A DNA stretch of 64,000 bases. Source: Pseudomonadota bacterium (GTDB lineage Bacteria; Myxococcota_A; UBA796; GCA-2862545). The DNA is taken from contig CANJMY010000005.1 in NCBI GenBank assembly GCA_947475315.1, forward strand, positions 18,731 to 82,730. Reading direction: 5' to 3'. Positions 19,653 through 28,026 of this stretch are shown here, piece after piece. The notes under the pieces were generated by a model, which did no database searches, was not told the DNA's origin, and saw only the letters and a program-made list of their open reading frames with translations. The position numbers and the translations under genes were made by a program. Position 1 is the first letter of the stretch; each line of letters opens with the position of its first letter.

Positions 19653-19658
19653 TAGAAT
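19653..19658 (+). promoter_or_regulatory. Possible -10 box TAGAAT upstream of the 110-aa membrane protein
   Basis: TAGAAT is the most AT-rich hexamer in the 89-base gap, 35 bases before ATG 19694. No convincing -35 element is seen. Confidence 0.3.
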
Positions 19659-19693
19659 GGCCGCACGTCGGTCTACGGTTCGGGGGTTGCAGG

Positions 19694-20026
19694 ATGGACA
19701 GCACGATGCTCATGCTCCTTGGTGTGCTCGCAAGCGTTCTGTGCGTCGCCTCGGCCGTGCTGCTGGTCGTGGTCGCCGTGGTCTACAGCCGTCGCCCCAA
19801 GGCGCCGCAGGCCGCGCCGCCCAAGGTCGCGCTTCGCCCGGCGCCGGCGCCGGTGTCTCCGATCGACATGCCGCTCTCGGACGACGGACCCGTGGACCAT
19901 GACGAGCCCGTGATCGTCAAGCCGCCGGCGCCTGCGCCCACGAACAACGCCGCCGCGCGTCGCAGCGCGGGCGCCACCATCATCGCGTTCGACGAGCCGG
20001 ACGACGAAGACGACGACGGCAAGTAG
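19694..20026 (+). CDS. Small single-pass membrane protein with acidic tail
   Basis: 110 aa. A single long hydrophobic helix at the N-terminus (about 5-30), then RRPK and a Pro- and Ala-rich cytoplasmic region ending in a run of acidic residues (DEPDDEDDD). No family recognised. AGGATG gives a modest ribosome site. It stands 10 bases upstream of the FGase-like gene. Confidence 0.62.
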   Translation: MDSTMLMLLGVLASVLCVASAVLLVVVAVVYSRRPKAPQAAPPKVALRPAPAPVSPIDMPLSDDGPVDHDEPVIVKPPAPAPTNNAAARRSAGATIIAFDEPDDEDDDGK

Positions 20027-20035
20027 GCGCACCGC

Positions 20036-20758
20036 GTGATCAGGCTGCACCCGGCGGTGGAGGTCATCCCCGCGTCTGTCGAGTCTCCGCCAGTGATCCT
20101 GTGCTGTGAGCACGCGTCGAACGCGCTGCCCGCGGGCTGGCAGTGGCCACAGCGAGACCTCCGCCTAGTCGGGATGCACTGGGCGATCGACCTCGGGATC
20201 GCCGATCTGACGCGCGCGCTCGCGCTGCGCCTGGGCGCGCCCGCTGTGCTCGCGCGCTTCTCGCGCCTGCTGATTGACGCCAACCGCCCGCTCGACAGCG
20301 ACACGCTCATCCGGTCCGTCGCCGACGGCCAGCGGATCGGCCTGAACACCGACGTCACCGCCGAGGACCGCCAGCGGCGCATCGACGGCTGGTACACGCC
20401 CTACCATGAGGCGCTCGACGCCACGATCGCCGCCAACCCCGGCGCCACCGTGCTCGCCATGCATAGCTTCACGCCGCTCTACGAGGGCCAGCCCCGCGCG
20501 GTCGAGATCGGCGTGCTCTTCGACGACGACGAGGCGCTCGCCCACAAGGCGTTCAAGGCGCTCCAGGGCCGCGGCTATGATGTGCGCCTGGAAGAGCCCT
20601 GGTCCGGCCGCGGCGGCTTCATGTTCAGCCCGCAGAGCCACGCGCGCCGGCACGGTCGGCGAGCGCTGGAGCTGGAGCTGCGCCAAGACCTGCTGCTCGA
20701 CGCCGCCAAGGCGCACGATCTCCTGGGCCTGGTCGAAGAGCTCGCCGACGCGCTCTAG
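20036..20758 (+). CDS. N-formylglutamate amidohydrolase family protein
   Basis: 240 aa member of the FGase superfamily (COG3931-like). The metal-binding start VILCCEHASNALP, the HWAIDLGIADL block, the DANRP motif and a later LAMHSFTPLYEG block are typical. Characterised members hydrolyse N-formyl or N-acyl amino acids, but substrates of this subgroup are unknown. GTG 20036 starts the frame just after the preceding stop. It converges on the PfkB gene with a hairpin between them. Confidence 0.82.
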   Translation: MIRLHPAVEVIPASVESPPVILCCEHASNALPAGWQWPQRDLRLVGMHWAIDLGIADLTRALALRLGAPAVLARFSRLLIDANRPLDSDTLIRSVADGQRIGLNTDVTAEDRQRRIDGWYTPYHEALDATIAANPGATVLAMHSFTPLYEGQPRAVEIGVLFDDDEALAHKAFKALQGRGYDVRLEEPWSGRGGFMFSPQSHARRHGRRALELELRQDLLLDAAKAHDLLGLVEELADAL

Positions 20759-20765
20759 GGCGGGG

Positions 20766-20792
20766 GCTGCGCGGCCTGATCGGCAGCGCAGC
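20766..20792. terminator. Bidirectional hairpin between convergent genes
   Basis: GCTGCGC (20766-20772) pairs with GCGCAGC (20786-20792), and inside it GCC pairs with GGC around TGATC, a 10-pair stem with one mismatch. It starts 7 bases after the FGase stop codon. No T-run. Confidence 0.5.
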
Positions 20793-20873
20793 GCCGCGTC
20801 GGGCGTCCCGGCGCGCGGCGCGTCGACCGTGGCCTGAGCGCGAGGCTGTGCGCGCGCCGCCCATGGGCTCTGA

Positions 20874-21875
20874 TCAGCCGCCGATCTGGTCTGCCAGCGC
20901 GCGGAGCTTGGTGCCGTCCTTCACGACCGCGCCGATCTGGCCGACGGTGGCGGCGGCGACGGCGGAGGCGAGCGTGCCACAGCGGGCGGGATCCCAGCCG
21001 TGCACCACACCGTACAGGTAGCCGCCGGCGTAGGCGTCGCCCGCGCCGGTGGTGTCGAGCGCGTGGACCGGCGTGACGCCGATCTCGTAGCGCTCGCCGT
21101 TGTGCACGACGATCGACCCGCGCGAGCCGAGCTTCACGATGACCGTGTTGAGCTTGGCGTCGCGGGCGATGATCTCAGCGGCGTCCTCGGGGGCCTCGCC
21201 GGTCAGCGCGCGGGCCTCCTCGGCGTTGAGGAACACGATGTCGGCGTAGGTGGCCAGGTAGTGCCACAGGCGCTCGCGGATGGTGACGACGACGAAGGGG
21301 TCGGCCGCGTCGATCGAGACGAGCGCGCCGCTGGCCTTGGCGACCTTCATGGCCTCCTCGACCACGGGGAGCATGGGGCCGTCGAGCATGGTGTAGCCCT
21401 CGAAGTGGGCCACGCGCGACGACGCGAGGTCGTCCGCGTACGCGCCCAGCGAGGGGAGCGCCACGGCCGCGCCCAGGTCGGTGAGCATGGTGCGCTCGGC
21501 GTCTTCGGCCGACACGATCGCTAGGCACTTGCCGGTGGGCAACTCGCCGTTGACGTGCAGCCGGTGCACGCCACACGCGTCGATCATGCGCTCCGCGTAG
21601 ACCTCGCCGAGCGTGTCCGCGCCGACCTGACCGCAGTAGACCGCGCGCGCGCCGAGGCGGCCCAGCGTGGCGATGGTGTTGGAGCACGACCCGCCCGACT
21701 CGAGCGCGACGCCGTGGTCCTTCACACGCTCATAGGCCGCGTGCCAAGCCTCGTGCTGCACGAGGTGCATGGTGCCGCGTACGAGGCCCAGCTCGTCGAG
21801 CAGGCTCTCCGCGTTGGGCACTACGACGAGCGCGTCCATCAGCGCATTGCCAAGACCGGCGACGTCCCACCGCAT
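20874..21875 (-). CDS. PfkB family carbohydrate/adenosine kinase
   Basis: 333 aa ribokinase-like sugar or nucleoside kinase. The N-terminus DVAGLGNALMDALVVV and the GGSCSNTIATLGRLG block match the adenosine-kinase-like branch, and DTTGAGDAYAGGYLYG holds the catalytic Asp and anion hole. ATG 21875 is chosen since GGAG lies five bases upstream; the in-frame ATG at 21893 lacks one. Adenosine, inosine or a sugar could be the substrate. It lies downstream of trxB on the same strand with a 59-base gap. Confidence 0.88.
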   Translation of the reverse strand: MRWDVAGLGNALMDALVVVPNAESLLDELGLVRGTMHLVQHEAWHAAYERVKDHGVALESGGSCSNTIATLGRLGARAVYCGQVGADTLGEVYAERMIDACGVHRLHVNGELPTGKCLAIVSAEDAERTMLTDLGAAVALPSLGAYADDLASSRVAHFEGYTMLDGPMLPVVEEAMKVAKASGALVSIDAADPFVVVTIRERLWHYLATYADIVFLNAEEARALTGEAPEDAAEIIARDAKLNTVIVKLGSRGSIVVHNGERYEIGVTPVHALDTTGAGDAYAGGYLYGVVHGWDPARCGTLASAVAAATVGQIGAVVKDGTKLRALADQIGG

Positions 21876-21934
21876 GCGAACTCCAGGGCTCATAAGGTTG
21901 ACGGGCCCTGGGCTACGGCGGCGGGGGCGTTCCG

Positions 21935-22870
21935 TCAACCGCCGTGCGACTGCGCCTCAAGCCAGCGCTCGCAGTCGAGCGCCGCCATGCAGCCGGTGCC
22001 GGCGGCGGTGATCGCCTGCTTGTATACGTGATCCTGTACGTCGCCCGCCGCGAACACGCCGGGGACGCTGGTGTAGGTGCTGCCGGGCTTGGTGAGCACG
22101 TAGCCGTTCTCGTCGACGTCCAGTTGGCCGGTGAACGGGCCGGTGTTGGGCGTGTGGCCGATCGCCAGGAAGAAGCCGGTGACGGGCAGGGTGTGGGTCT
22201 CGTTGGTGACGAGGTTGCGCAGCGCGAGGCCGCTGACCTTCGCTTCGCCGAGGACGTCCTCGACCACCGTGTTGTAGATGATCTCGATCTTGGGGTTGGC
22301 GAGCGCGCGCTCGATCATGATCTTGCTGGCGCGGAACGAGTCGCGGCGGTGGATCAGGTAGACCTTGGACGCGAACTTGGTGAGGAAGGTCGCCTCCTCC
22401 ATGGCGGTGTCGCCGCCGCCGACCACGGCGATCTCCTGCTGCTGGTAGAAGAAGCCGTCGCAGGTGGCGCAGGCGCTGACGCCGCCGCCGCTCTGCTGGA
22501 GACGCTTCTCGTTGGGCAGGCCGAGGTAGCGGGCGCTGGCGCCGGTCGCCAAGATGATGGCGTCGGCCAGGATCTCGCCGCCGTACTCGGTCTTGAGCTT
22601 GAACGGGCGCTGCGACAGGTCCGCCCTCTGGATGGTGTCGATCACGATCTTGGCGCCGAAGCGCTCGACCTGGGCGCGCATGGCCTCCATGAGGTCGGGC
22701 CCGGTGACGCCGTTGGCGAAGCCGGGGAAGTTGTCCACCTCGGTCGTCGTGGTGAGCTGACCGCCGGGCTGCTCACCCTCGTAGACGGTCGGCGGCATGT
22801 TCGCGCGCGACAGGTAGAGGGCGGCGGTGAGACCGGCGGGGCCGGAGCCGAGGACGACGATGTTGGACAA
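21935..22870 (-). CDS. trxB: Thioredoxin reductase
   Basis: 311 aa NADPH-dependent flavoprotein. Visible are the FAD-binding GSGPAGLTAALYLSRA, GGQLTTTTEVDNFPG, the redox motif CATC (about 134-137, followed by DGFFY), the NADPH site VGGGDTAMEEA, and the C-terminal GVFAAGDVQD. TTG 22870 is preferred: GGAG is five bases upstream and the protein then starts at the first beta strand, while the open frame continues more than 200 codons upstream as a GC artefact. No thioredoxin gene is adjacent. Confidence 0.96.
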   Translation of the reverse strand: MSNIVVLGSGPAGLTAALYLSRANMPPTVYEGEQPGGQLTTTTEVDNFPGFANGVTGPDLMEAMRAQVERFGAKIVIDTIQRADLSQRPFKLKTEYGGEILADAIILATGASARYLGLPNEKRLQQSGGGVSACATCDGFFYQQQEIAVVGGGDTAMEEATFLTKFASKVYLIHRRDSFRASKIMIERALANPKIEIIYNTVVEDVLGEAKVSGLALRNLVTNETHTLPVTGFFLAIGHTPNTGPFTGQLDVDENGYVLTKPGSTYTSVPGVFAAGDVQDHVYKQAITAAGTGCMAALDCERWLEAQSHGG

Positions 22871-22958
22871 GGGGACTCCAAGGGAGGTGCCGAGGGTAAG
22901 CACCCCCTCCGCGTGCGGCAATCGCGTGGGATGTGGTACGTTGTGTTCGGAGGTCACG

Positions 22959-23321
22959 ATGCGCTGGTTTGCCGCCCTGCTGCTGATCTCCATGTCCGGA
23001 ACGGCGCTCGCGGGCGACGCGCCCAAGCTCCCAGGCGAGTTCCACCTGGCCACCACGCTCGACCGACCGGCGCCGACGCCGTGCACGGGCCACTTGAGCA
23101 ACTCGACCGCGCTGTGCGACGTGACCTTTCGGCTGACCACGACCGCGGCGGTGATCCTGCTCGACGGGCTGCTGCCGGTGGAGCGTCGGCTGACGCCGTT
23201 CTCCGGCCTGCTCCCGCCGCCGGGCACGCGCACGGACGCGCCGGGCACGTGGGTGACGGGCTTCTCGTCCGATCCCACCTTCGTCGGGCTCGGCAAGTTC
23301 CAGCTGCGCGACGGGCGATAG
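22959..23321 (+). CDS. Small secreted protein, unknown function
   Basis: 120 aa. The signal peptide MRWFAALLLISMSGTALAG is followed by a region with two cysteines (PCTG and LCDV), which may form a disulfide. ATG 22959 has GGAGG five bases upstream, a strong ribosome site. No family recognised. It is divergent from trxB, 88 bases away, and its stop is 10 bases from that of the convergent rhomboid gene. Confidence 0.68.
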   Translation: MRWFAALLLISMSGTALAGDAPKLPGEFHLATTLDRPAPTPCTGHLSNSTALCDVTFRLTTTAAVILLDGLLPVERRLTPFSGLLPPPGTRTDAPGTWVTGFSSDPTFVGLGKFQLRDGR

Positions 23322-23331
23322 CGCCGGACGG

Positions 23332-25239
23332 CTAGGGCGGCGGCGCCACGGCGGGGCCCCACACGGCGGCCGTCGCCAGATCCAAGGGCAGCGCGCGGCG
23401 CGCGGCGATCTCCGCCGGCGTGCGACGGCGACCCTCGACCGCGTCCCACACGAGCTCGGGGAGCGCGCCCGTGGCGTCGACCTCGATGGACAGGCGACGG
23501 GCCTGCCGGGCACGCGCGAGCGAGCGCTCCCCAGGCGCCTTCCACCACGCGATCTCCAGCAGGCCGCGCGCCTGCTCAGGGCGATCCCAGGCGTCCAGCG
23601 TGTCGGCCACGGCGACGACCACCGCGGGTGAGTTGTCGCCGTGCAGCATGCCGTCCAGTCGCGCGTCTCCATCGGACACGGCGTCGGGGTACCAAGCCAG
23701 GATCTTGGCGAGCAGCGCGCGATCCTTGGCCGGGACGACGGCGTCGGTGGCGGCGTCGGCCAACGCGGCGATCGCCTCTCGGCCCAGGCCCTCGTCGGCG
23801 AGCGCGGCGGCCAGCGCACGGCGGGCCTCGCGGTTGGACGGGTCGGCGTCGAGCTTGGCCTGGACCGCGGCCAGGGCGGGCGGGTCCCAGCGGGTGGCCG
23901 CGAGCAGCCGATCGCGCAGCGGCTCCAGGTGCCCCGCGTTGGCGACGTCCGACTCCCAGACGGCGTCCACCGCGTGTCGGCCGCGGACCGCGCCGAGCCA
24001 GCGCAGTACACGCGGCGGCGTGGTCGGCAGTGAGCCGTCGACCCTCAGGGCGGGCTGCCCGGCGAGCTTGGCGGGGACGGGATCTCCGAGCTTGGCGTCC
24101 GGGTAGGCGGCCAAGACGCGATCCCGCCACTTGGCGTGACGGTCTTGGAGCGTCTGCGGTCGGTCGGTCAGCTCCTCGTTTACGGACCAGGCGCGCGCGG
24201 CGAGCGGCGACACCCAGCCCACGTCGCCCGACTCGGTCGCGCCGCGCTCCCATCCGGCGGGGACAAACGCGTGCACCGGGCCCGCGTCCACGACCGGCGT
24301 CACGCGGCCGCCCGACTTGCGGCTGATCGCGAACGCGGTCGCCTCGGCCTCCGGGCGGATCGCCTCGATCGACGGCCCGAGCAGGCCCAGCCCGAGCAAG
24401 ACGGCGATCAGGACGGCCGTGGTGCCGCGGCGCCACCGCACGGTGCGCCCGACGTAGCGATCCATGCCCGGCGGCGACACGACCATCGCCAGCGGGCCGC
24501 CGACCAGCGCGCCGCCCAGGTGCGCCCAGTTGTCGGCGCCCTCGTTGCCCATGAAGCCCATCACGAGCATCAGCGCGACGTAGGGGAACAGCGCGAAGCC
24601 GAACACCCGGCGCGCGCTCTCCGGCAGGATCTCGGCGCGGGTCAGGCCGAACACCACGCAGGCCGCGACCAACCCGAACGCGCCGCCGGACGCGCCGAGC
24701 GACGGCGTGTAGGGCGCAGCCGCCATCGACAGGAAGCTGCCGCCCGCCACCGACATCCCGTACAGCCAGATCATCGTGCGCCAGCCGAGGGCGCGCTCCA
24801 GCTGGTAGGCGACGTAGGCGAGCCAGACCATGTTCGGGAGCGCGTGCGTGAGCAGGTCCGTGTGGATGAAGCCCATGGTGATGGGCCGCCAGATCTGCGC
24901 GTCCTCCAGCGTGGGTGCGTCCCACTTGGTGAAGCGCGTCTCCAGGAAGTTGGCGAACGACCCCGTCTGCGCCCACCACACCAGCCGGATCTGCAGGCCG
25001 ATCAGCAGCGCGGTGGCGATCGGCGGACCGCCCGAGGCCTGCGCGCGCTCAAAGGCGCCCACACCCGACGACGCCAGCTGTCGAAACGACTCCAGCGAGT
25101 CCGCCCGCACCCACGCGCCGCCCGTCAGCGCCGCGCTCCGCACGAGCGCGTCATGCGGGACCTCGCCGCGACGAACGCGGTCCTCCCACGCGCTCCAGTC
25201 GAGCGTGAGGACGTGGTCCCCGGTGCGGATCTCGACCAC
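23332..25239 (-). CDS. Rhomboid protease with N-terminal helical and C-terminal TPR-like extensions
   Basis: 635 aa. Residues 75-290 form a rhomboid intramembrane serine protease: several membrane helices, the catalytic Ser in GASGGAFG (about 181) and the catalytic His in NWAHLGG (about 240), plus the His-rich HTDLLTHALPN segment. The 70-residue N-terminus looks like a small GYF_2-type domain (LDWSAWEDRVRRGEVPHDALV). After the last helix (about 300) comes a soluble 330-residue part with TPR-like helices (DPSNREARRALAAALADEG). GTG 25239 directly follows the TAG of the upstream gene (25240-25242). Confidence 0.88.
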   Translation of the reverse strand: MVEIRTGDHVLTLDWSAWEDRVRRGEVPHDALVRSAALTGGAWVRADSLESFRQLASSGVGAFERAQASGGPPIATALLIGLQIRLVWWAQTGSFANFLETRFTKWDAPTLEDAQIWRPITMGFIHTDLLTHALPNMVWLAYVAYQLERALGWRTMIWLYGMSVAGGSFLSMAAAPYTPSLGASGGAFGLVAACVVFGLTRAEILPESARRVFGFALFPYVALMLVMGFMGNEGADNWAHLGGALVGGPLAMVVSPPGMDRYVGRTVRWRRGTTAVLIAVLLGLGLLGPSIEAIRPEAEATAFAISRKSGGRVTPVVDAGPVHAFVPAGWERGATESGDVGWVSPLAARAWSVNEELTDRPQTLQDRHAKWRDRVLAAYPDAKLGDPVPAKLAGQPALRVDGSLPTTPPRVLRWLGAVRGRHAVDAVWESDVANAGHLEPLRDRLLAATRWDPPALAAVQAKLDADPSNREARRALAAALADEGLGREAIAALADAATDAVVPAKDRALLAKILAWYPDAVSDGDARLDGMLHGDNSPAVVVAVADTLDAWDRPEQARGLLEIAWWKAPGERSLARARQARRLSIEVDATGALPELVWDAVEGRRRTPAEIAARRALPLDLATAAVWGPAVAPPP

Positions 25240-25971
25240 CTAGGCGCCCGCGGAGCGACGCTGCGTCTGCCGGTGGTGCACGCCGGAGAGGATCCAGTAG
25301 TAGGCGGGGTAGGCCATGGAGATCCAGCCGAGCTGCCGCGCCCACGCCGTGGCGGGGTTGAGCGACATGGCGATCACCATGAACATCCAGATGAAGCCCG
25401 CGCCCACCGTCACCGGCATCATCAGCTTGGTGCGTGACGGGTAGACGTAGTGGATGGGGATGAAGATCATCGCCGACAGCACGATCAGGCTGCCGACCGT
25501 GACCCACATCGGGGCCTGCAGCACGTACAGGTAGAGCACCAGGATGTTCCAGTAGGAAGGGAACCCGACGAACGCGTCGTCGGTCTTGGCGCGCTCCTGG
25601 CAGAAGCCGTAGCCGGAGGCCATGAGCGGCACGACCACGATCCAGCCGATGTCGCGCGGGACCAGGCCGAGCGCGGGGACCGCCATCATCGGCAGCGCGA
25701 CGAAGTGCAGGTAGTCGACGATGTCGTCGAGGCGGCGGCCGCTGAACTCGGGCGTGACCTCCTTCACGTTGAAGCGCCGCGCGAAGAAGCCGTCGGTGGC
25801 GTCGATGAAGCAGGCCAGCGTGGCGAGCAGGAAGAACGCCGAGGCGTCTCCGCGCACGAGGGCGTCGCCGCAGAAGTAGGCGAGCGGCAGGCCGAGCGCG
25901 GTGTAGAGGTGCACCGACCAGGCGGCGGCGCGGGCTCCGAGCGAGTGCTGGGCGGCGGAGTCGGCCATCAA
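25240..25971 (-). CDS. CDP-alcohol phosphatidyltransferase, phosphatidylcholine-synthase-like
   Basis: 243 aa membrane enzyme with about seven to eight hydrophobic helices. The CDP-alcohol signature is present but stretched as in Pcs: DATDGFFARR, then PEFSGRRLDDIVDY with the last two aspartates. The stretched spacing and the DDIVDYLHF ending point to Pcs, which condenses CDP-diacylglycerol with choline, rather than to PgsA or PssA. Substrate assignment is inference from motif shape. ATG at 25971 (Met-Met start). Its stop is directly joined to the rhomboid start, so the two are coupled. Confidence 0.82.
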   Translation of the reverse strand: MMADSAAQHSLGARAAAWSVHLYTALGLPLAYFCGDALVRGDASAFFLLATLACFIDATDGFFARRFNVKEVTPEFSGRRLDDIVDYLHFVALPMMAVPALGLVPRDIGWIVVVPLMASGYGFCQERAKTDDAFVGFPSYWNILVLYLYVLQAPMWVTVGSLIVLSAMIFIPIHYVYPSRTKLMMPVTVGAGFIWMFMVIAMSLNPATAWARQLGWISMAYPAYYWILSGVHHRQTQRRSAGA

Positions 25972-26058
25972 GGGATCCGGGGTGGCGGGGGAGGGACCGG
26001 CGCGTTTGGCTCGTTAACGTGGGACCTTGAGGGCGTCGCCCGAGGGCTCAAACGCCCG

Positions 26059-27171
26059 TCAGCCGCCGTGGGGGCGGCCCACGGACGCGGTCGGGACGGC
26101 GCCTTCGCGCACGGCCATGATCTCGGCCCGCACGGTGTCGCTCGGGTCGTCCTTCGGGACGGGCGCCCCCAGCCTCGCGAGCGCCCACACCGCGGCCCCG
26201 CGCACCACCTCGTGCGGGTGCTGGAGCGCCACGCGCGCCGAGTCCACGCCGCCCTCGTCGCCCAGGTTGCCCAGCGCGATGAGCGCGTTTCGCTTGAGCC
26301 CGTGCGCCTTCGGCCTGCGCAGCGGGGTGCCGGTGAAGCGTGTCATGAGCGCCTCGTCGGGTGCCGCGATCACCTCGTCCAGATCGAGCCAGGCGTGGCG
26401 AGGCATCAGGTCCGCCTCCTCCGGATCGGGCGGGGCGGCGTTGTGCGGGCAGACCTCCTGGCACACGTCGCAGCCGAACACCCAGCGGCCGAACCCCTCG
26501 CGCAGCGCGAGCGGCGGCAGGCCCTGGGCCTCGATCGTCCAGTAGGCGAGGCAGCGTCGCGCATCCAAGAGGTGGGGCCCGGTGAAGGCCTGGGTGGGAC
26601 AGGCGACCAGGCAGCGCTCGCATTTGCCGCAGTGGTCGCGCAGGGGCGCGTCCGGCTCGATCGCCACGTCGACGAACACCACCGCCAGGAACATCCAGGA
26701 CGTGCGCGCGGGCAGGATCTGCACGCCGTTCTTGCCGTTGAACCCGAGCCCCGCCTCGGCGGCCCAGGCGCGCTCCAGGATGGGCGCGGTGTCGACGCCG
26801 CCCCAGTTGCGCACGCCCATCGCGCGCAGGCTGGCCCGCAGCTTGTCGAGGCGCTTGCCGACGAGGTTGTGGTAGTCGCGACCCCAGGCGTAGCGCGCGA
26901 CCATGCCCGTCCTGCCGCCTGGATCGGGCGGGCGGACGTGCGCGTGCTCGACGGCCAGGACCATGGCGGTGAGGACCTCCGGCATCCGCACCCGCGGGTC
27001 GTCTCGCACGTCGAGCTGCTCACCCATCCAGCGCATGTCGCCGTGGTGGTTCGCGGCGAGCCAAGCGTGCAGGACCTCAGCGCGGGGGGTGGGGCCCACG
27101 GTGGCGAATCGGACGGTCTTGAAGCCGTGCGCCTTGGCGAGATCGGCGAGCGCGGCGCGGGATGCCGTCAT
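26059..27171 (-). CDS. queG: Epoxyqueuosine reductase QueG
   Basis: 370 aa, final step of queuosine synthesis in tRNA, using cobalamin and two 4Fe-4S clusters. The ferredoxin-type cluster cysteines are in DHCGKCERCLVACP (about 179-192) and FGCDVCQEVCPHN (about 232-244). The N-terminal DUF1730 part and a C-terminal HEAT-like repeat (RRPKAHGLKRNALIALGNLG) are present, so it is full length. Divergent from the TPR membrane gene with 35 bases between. Confidence 0.95.
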   Translation of the reverse strand: MTASRAALADLAKAHGFKTVRFATVGPTPRAEVLHAWLAANHHGDMRWMGEQLDVRDDPRVRMPEVLTAMVLAVEHAHVRPPDPGGRTGMVARYAWGRDYHNLVGKRLDKLRASLRAMGVRNWGGVDTAPILERAWAAEAGLGFNGKNGVQILPARTSWMFLAVVFVDVAIEPDAPLRDHCGKCERCLVACPTQAFTGPHLLDARRCLAYWTIEAQGLPPLALREGFGRWVFGCDVCQEVCPHNAAPPDPEEADLMPRHAWLDLDEVIAAPDEALMTRFTGTPLRRPKAHGLKRNALIALGNLGDEGGVDSARVALQHPHEVVRGAAVWALARLGAPVPKDDPSDTVRAEIMAVREGAVPTASVGRPHGG

Positions 27172-27206
27172 CGGGTTAGGTCCCCTGGAACCGTTTGGAC
27201 AGGTGC

Positions 27207-28022
27207 ATGTACAACCTCCTCATCGCCGGCGCGATCTCCATTGTCGCGGCCGCGTTCGTCGTGGTCTTTGGGTTCCCCTGGTACACGGGCATCGTGCCGG
27301 GCCTGATCGTCTTCCCGCTGCTCGCGTTCGTGCTGCTCCGTCGGACCACCCAGCAGGTCGAGGCCGCCATGCGGCCGATCCAGGCGGTCGCCGCCGAGGC
27401 GCCCCCGCGCACGCAGGCCGAGGCGAACGAGCGCATGGCGAAGATCCGCGCCACCATGGAGTCGGTGAAGGCGCAGTTCGGCTACTGGCAGCCGATGCTG
27501 TCCGGCCAGATCGACGCCCAGCTCGGCGTGCTCGACTACCAGCAGGGCCTGTTCGATGAGGCGCTGCCCAAGCTCCAGGCCAGCTATTGGAAGGATGGCA
27601 TGACCAACCTCCTGATCGGCTGCATCTACTGGCGCAAGGACCAGAAGGCGGACGCGCGCAAGGCCTTCGCCGACGCCGTGACCGCCGCCCCCAAGGAGGC
27701 CATGAACTACCTGGTCCCCGCGGTGCTCTACTCGCGCGCGGGCGATCGCGACGCCGCGCTGACCTTGCTGGGCTCGTCGGGCGAGCAGCTCCCGGCCCAC
27801 CCGCAGATCAAGGCGCTCAAGGCGCGGCTGGCCAACAAGCAGGACGCGGATGTGTCCATGTTCGCGGACGCCTGGCGCGGCTTCTTCCCCGAGGAGATGC
27901 AGCAGGACCTGCTCATCCGTGGTCGCCGTCAGCCGTCGGCCTACGAGGCGCTCCTCCCGAAGCACATGCAGTCTGGCCCGCCCGCGCCCAAGTCGCGCGG
28001 CAAGATGGCGCGACGCCGGTGA
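27207..28022 (+). CDS. Membrane-anchored TPR-like protein, unknown function
   Basis: 271 aa. Two adjacent hydrophobic helices (about 3-45, hairpin-like with GFPWYTG between them), then a cytoplasmic helical region of TPR type (LDYQQGLFDEALPKLQASYWKD; IYWRKDQKADARKAFADAVTAAP; VLYSRAGDRDAALTLL) and a basic tail. ATG 27207 is taken; the ribosome site is weak. TTAGGT (27176-27181) upstream matches the G-rich -10-like boxes seen elsewhere. Probably the first gene of the transcript continuing into the exonuclease. Confidence 0.75.
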   Translation: MYNLLIAGAISIVAAAFVVVFGFPWYTGIVPGLIVFPLLAFVLLRRTTQQVEAAMRPIQAVAAEAPPRTQAEANERMAKIRATMESVKAQFGYWQPMLSGQIDAQLGVLDYQQGLFDEALPKLQASYWKDGMTNLLIGCIYWRKDQKADARKAFADAVTAAPKEAMNYLVPAVLYSRAGDRDAALTLLGSSGEQLPAHPQIKALKARLANKQDADVSMFADAWRGFFPEEMQQDLLIRGRRQPSAYEALLPKHMQSGPPAPKSRGKMARRR

Positions 28023-28026
28023 TCGA

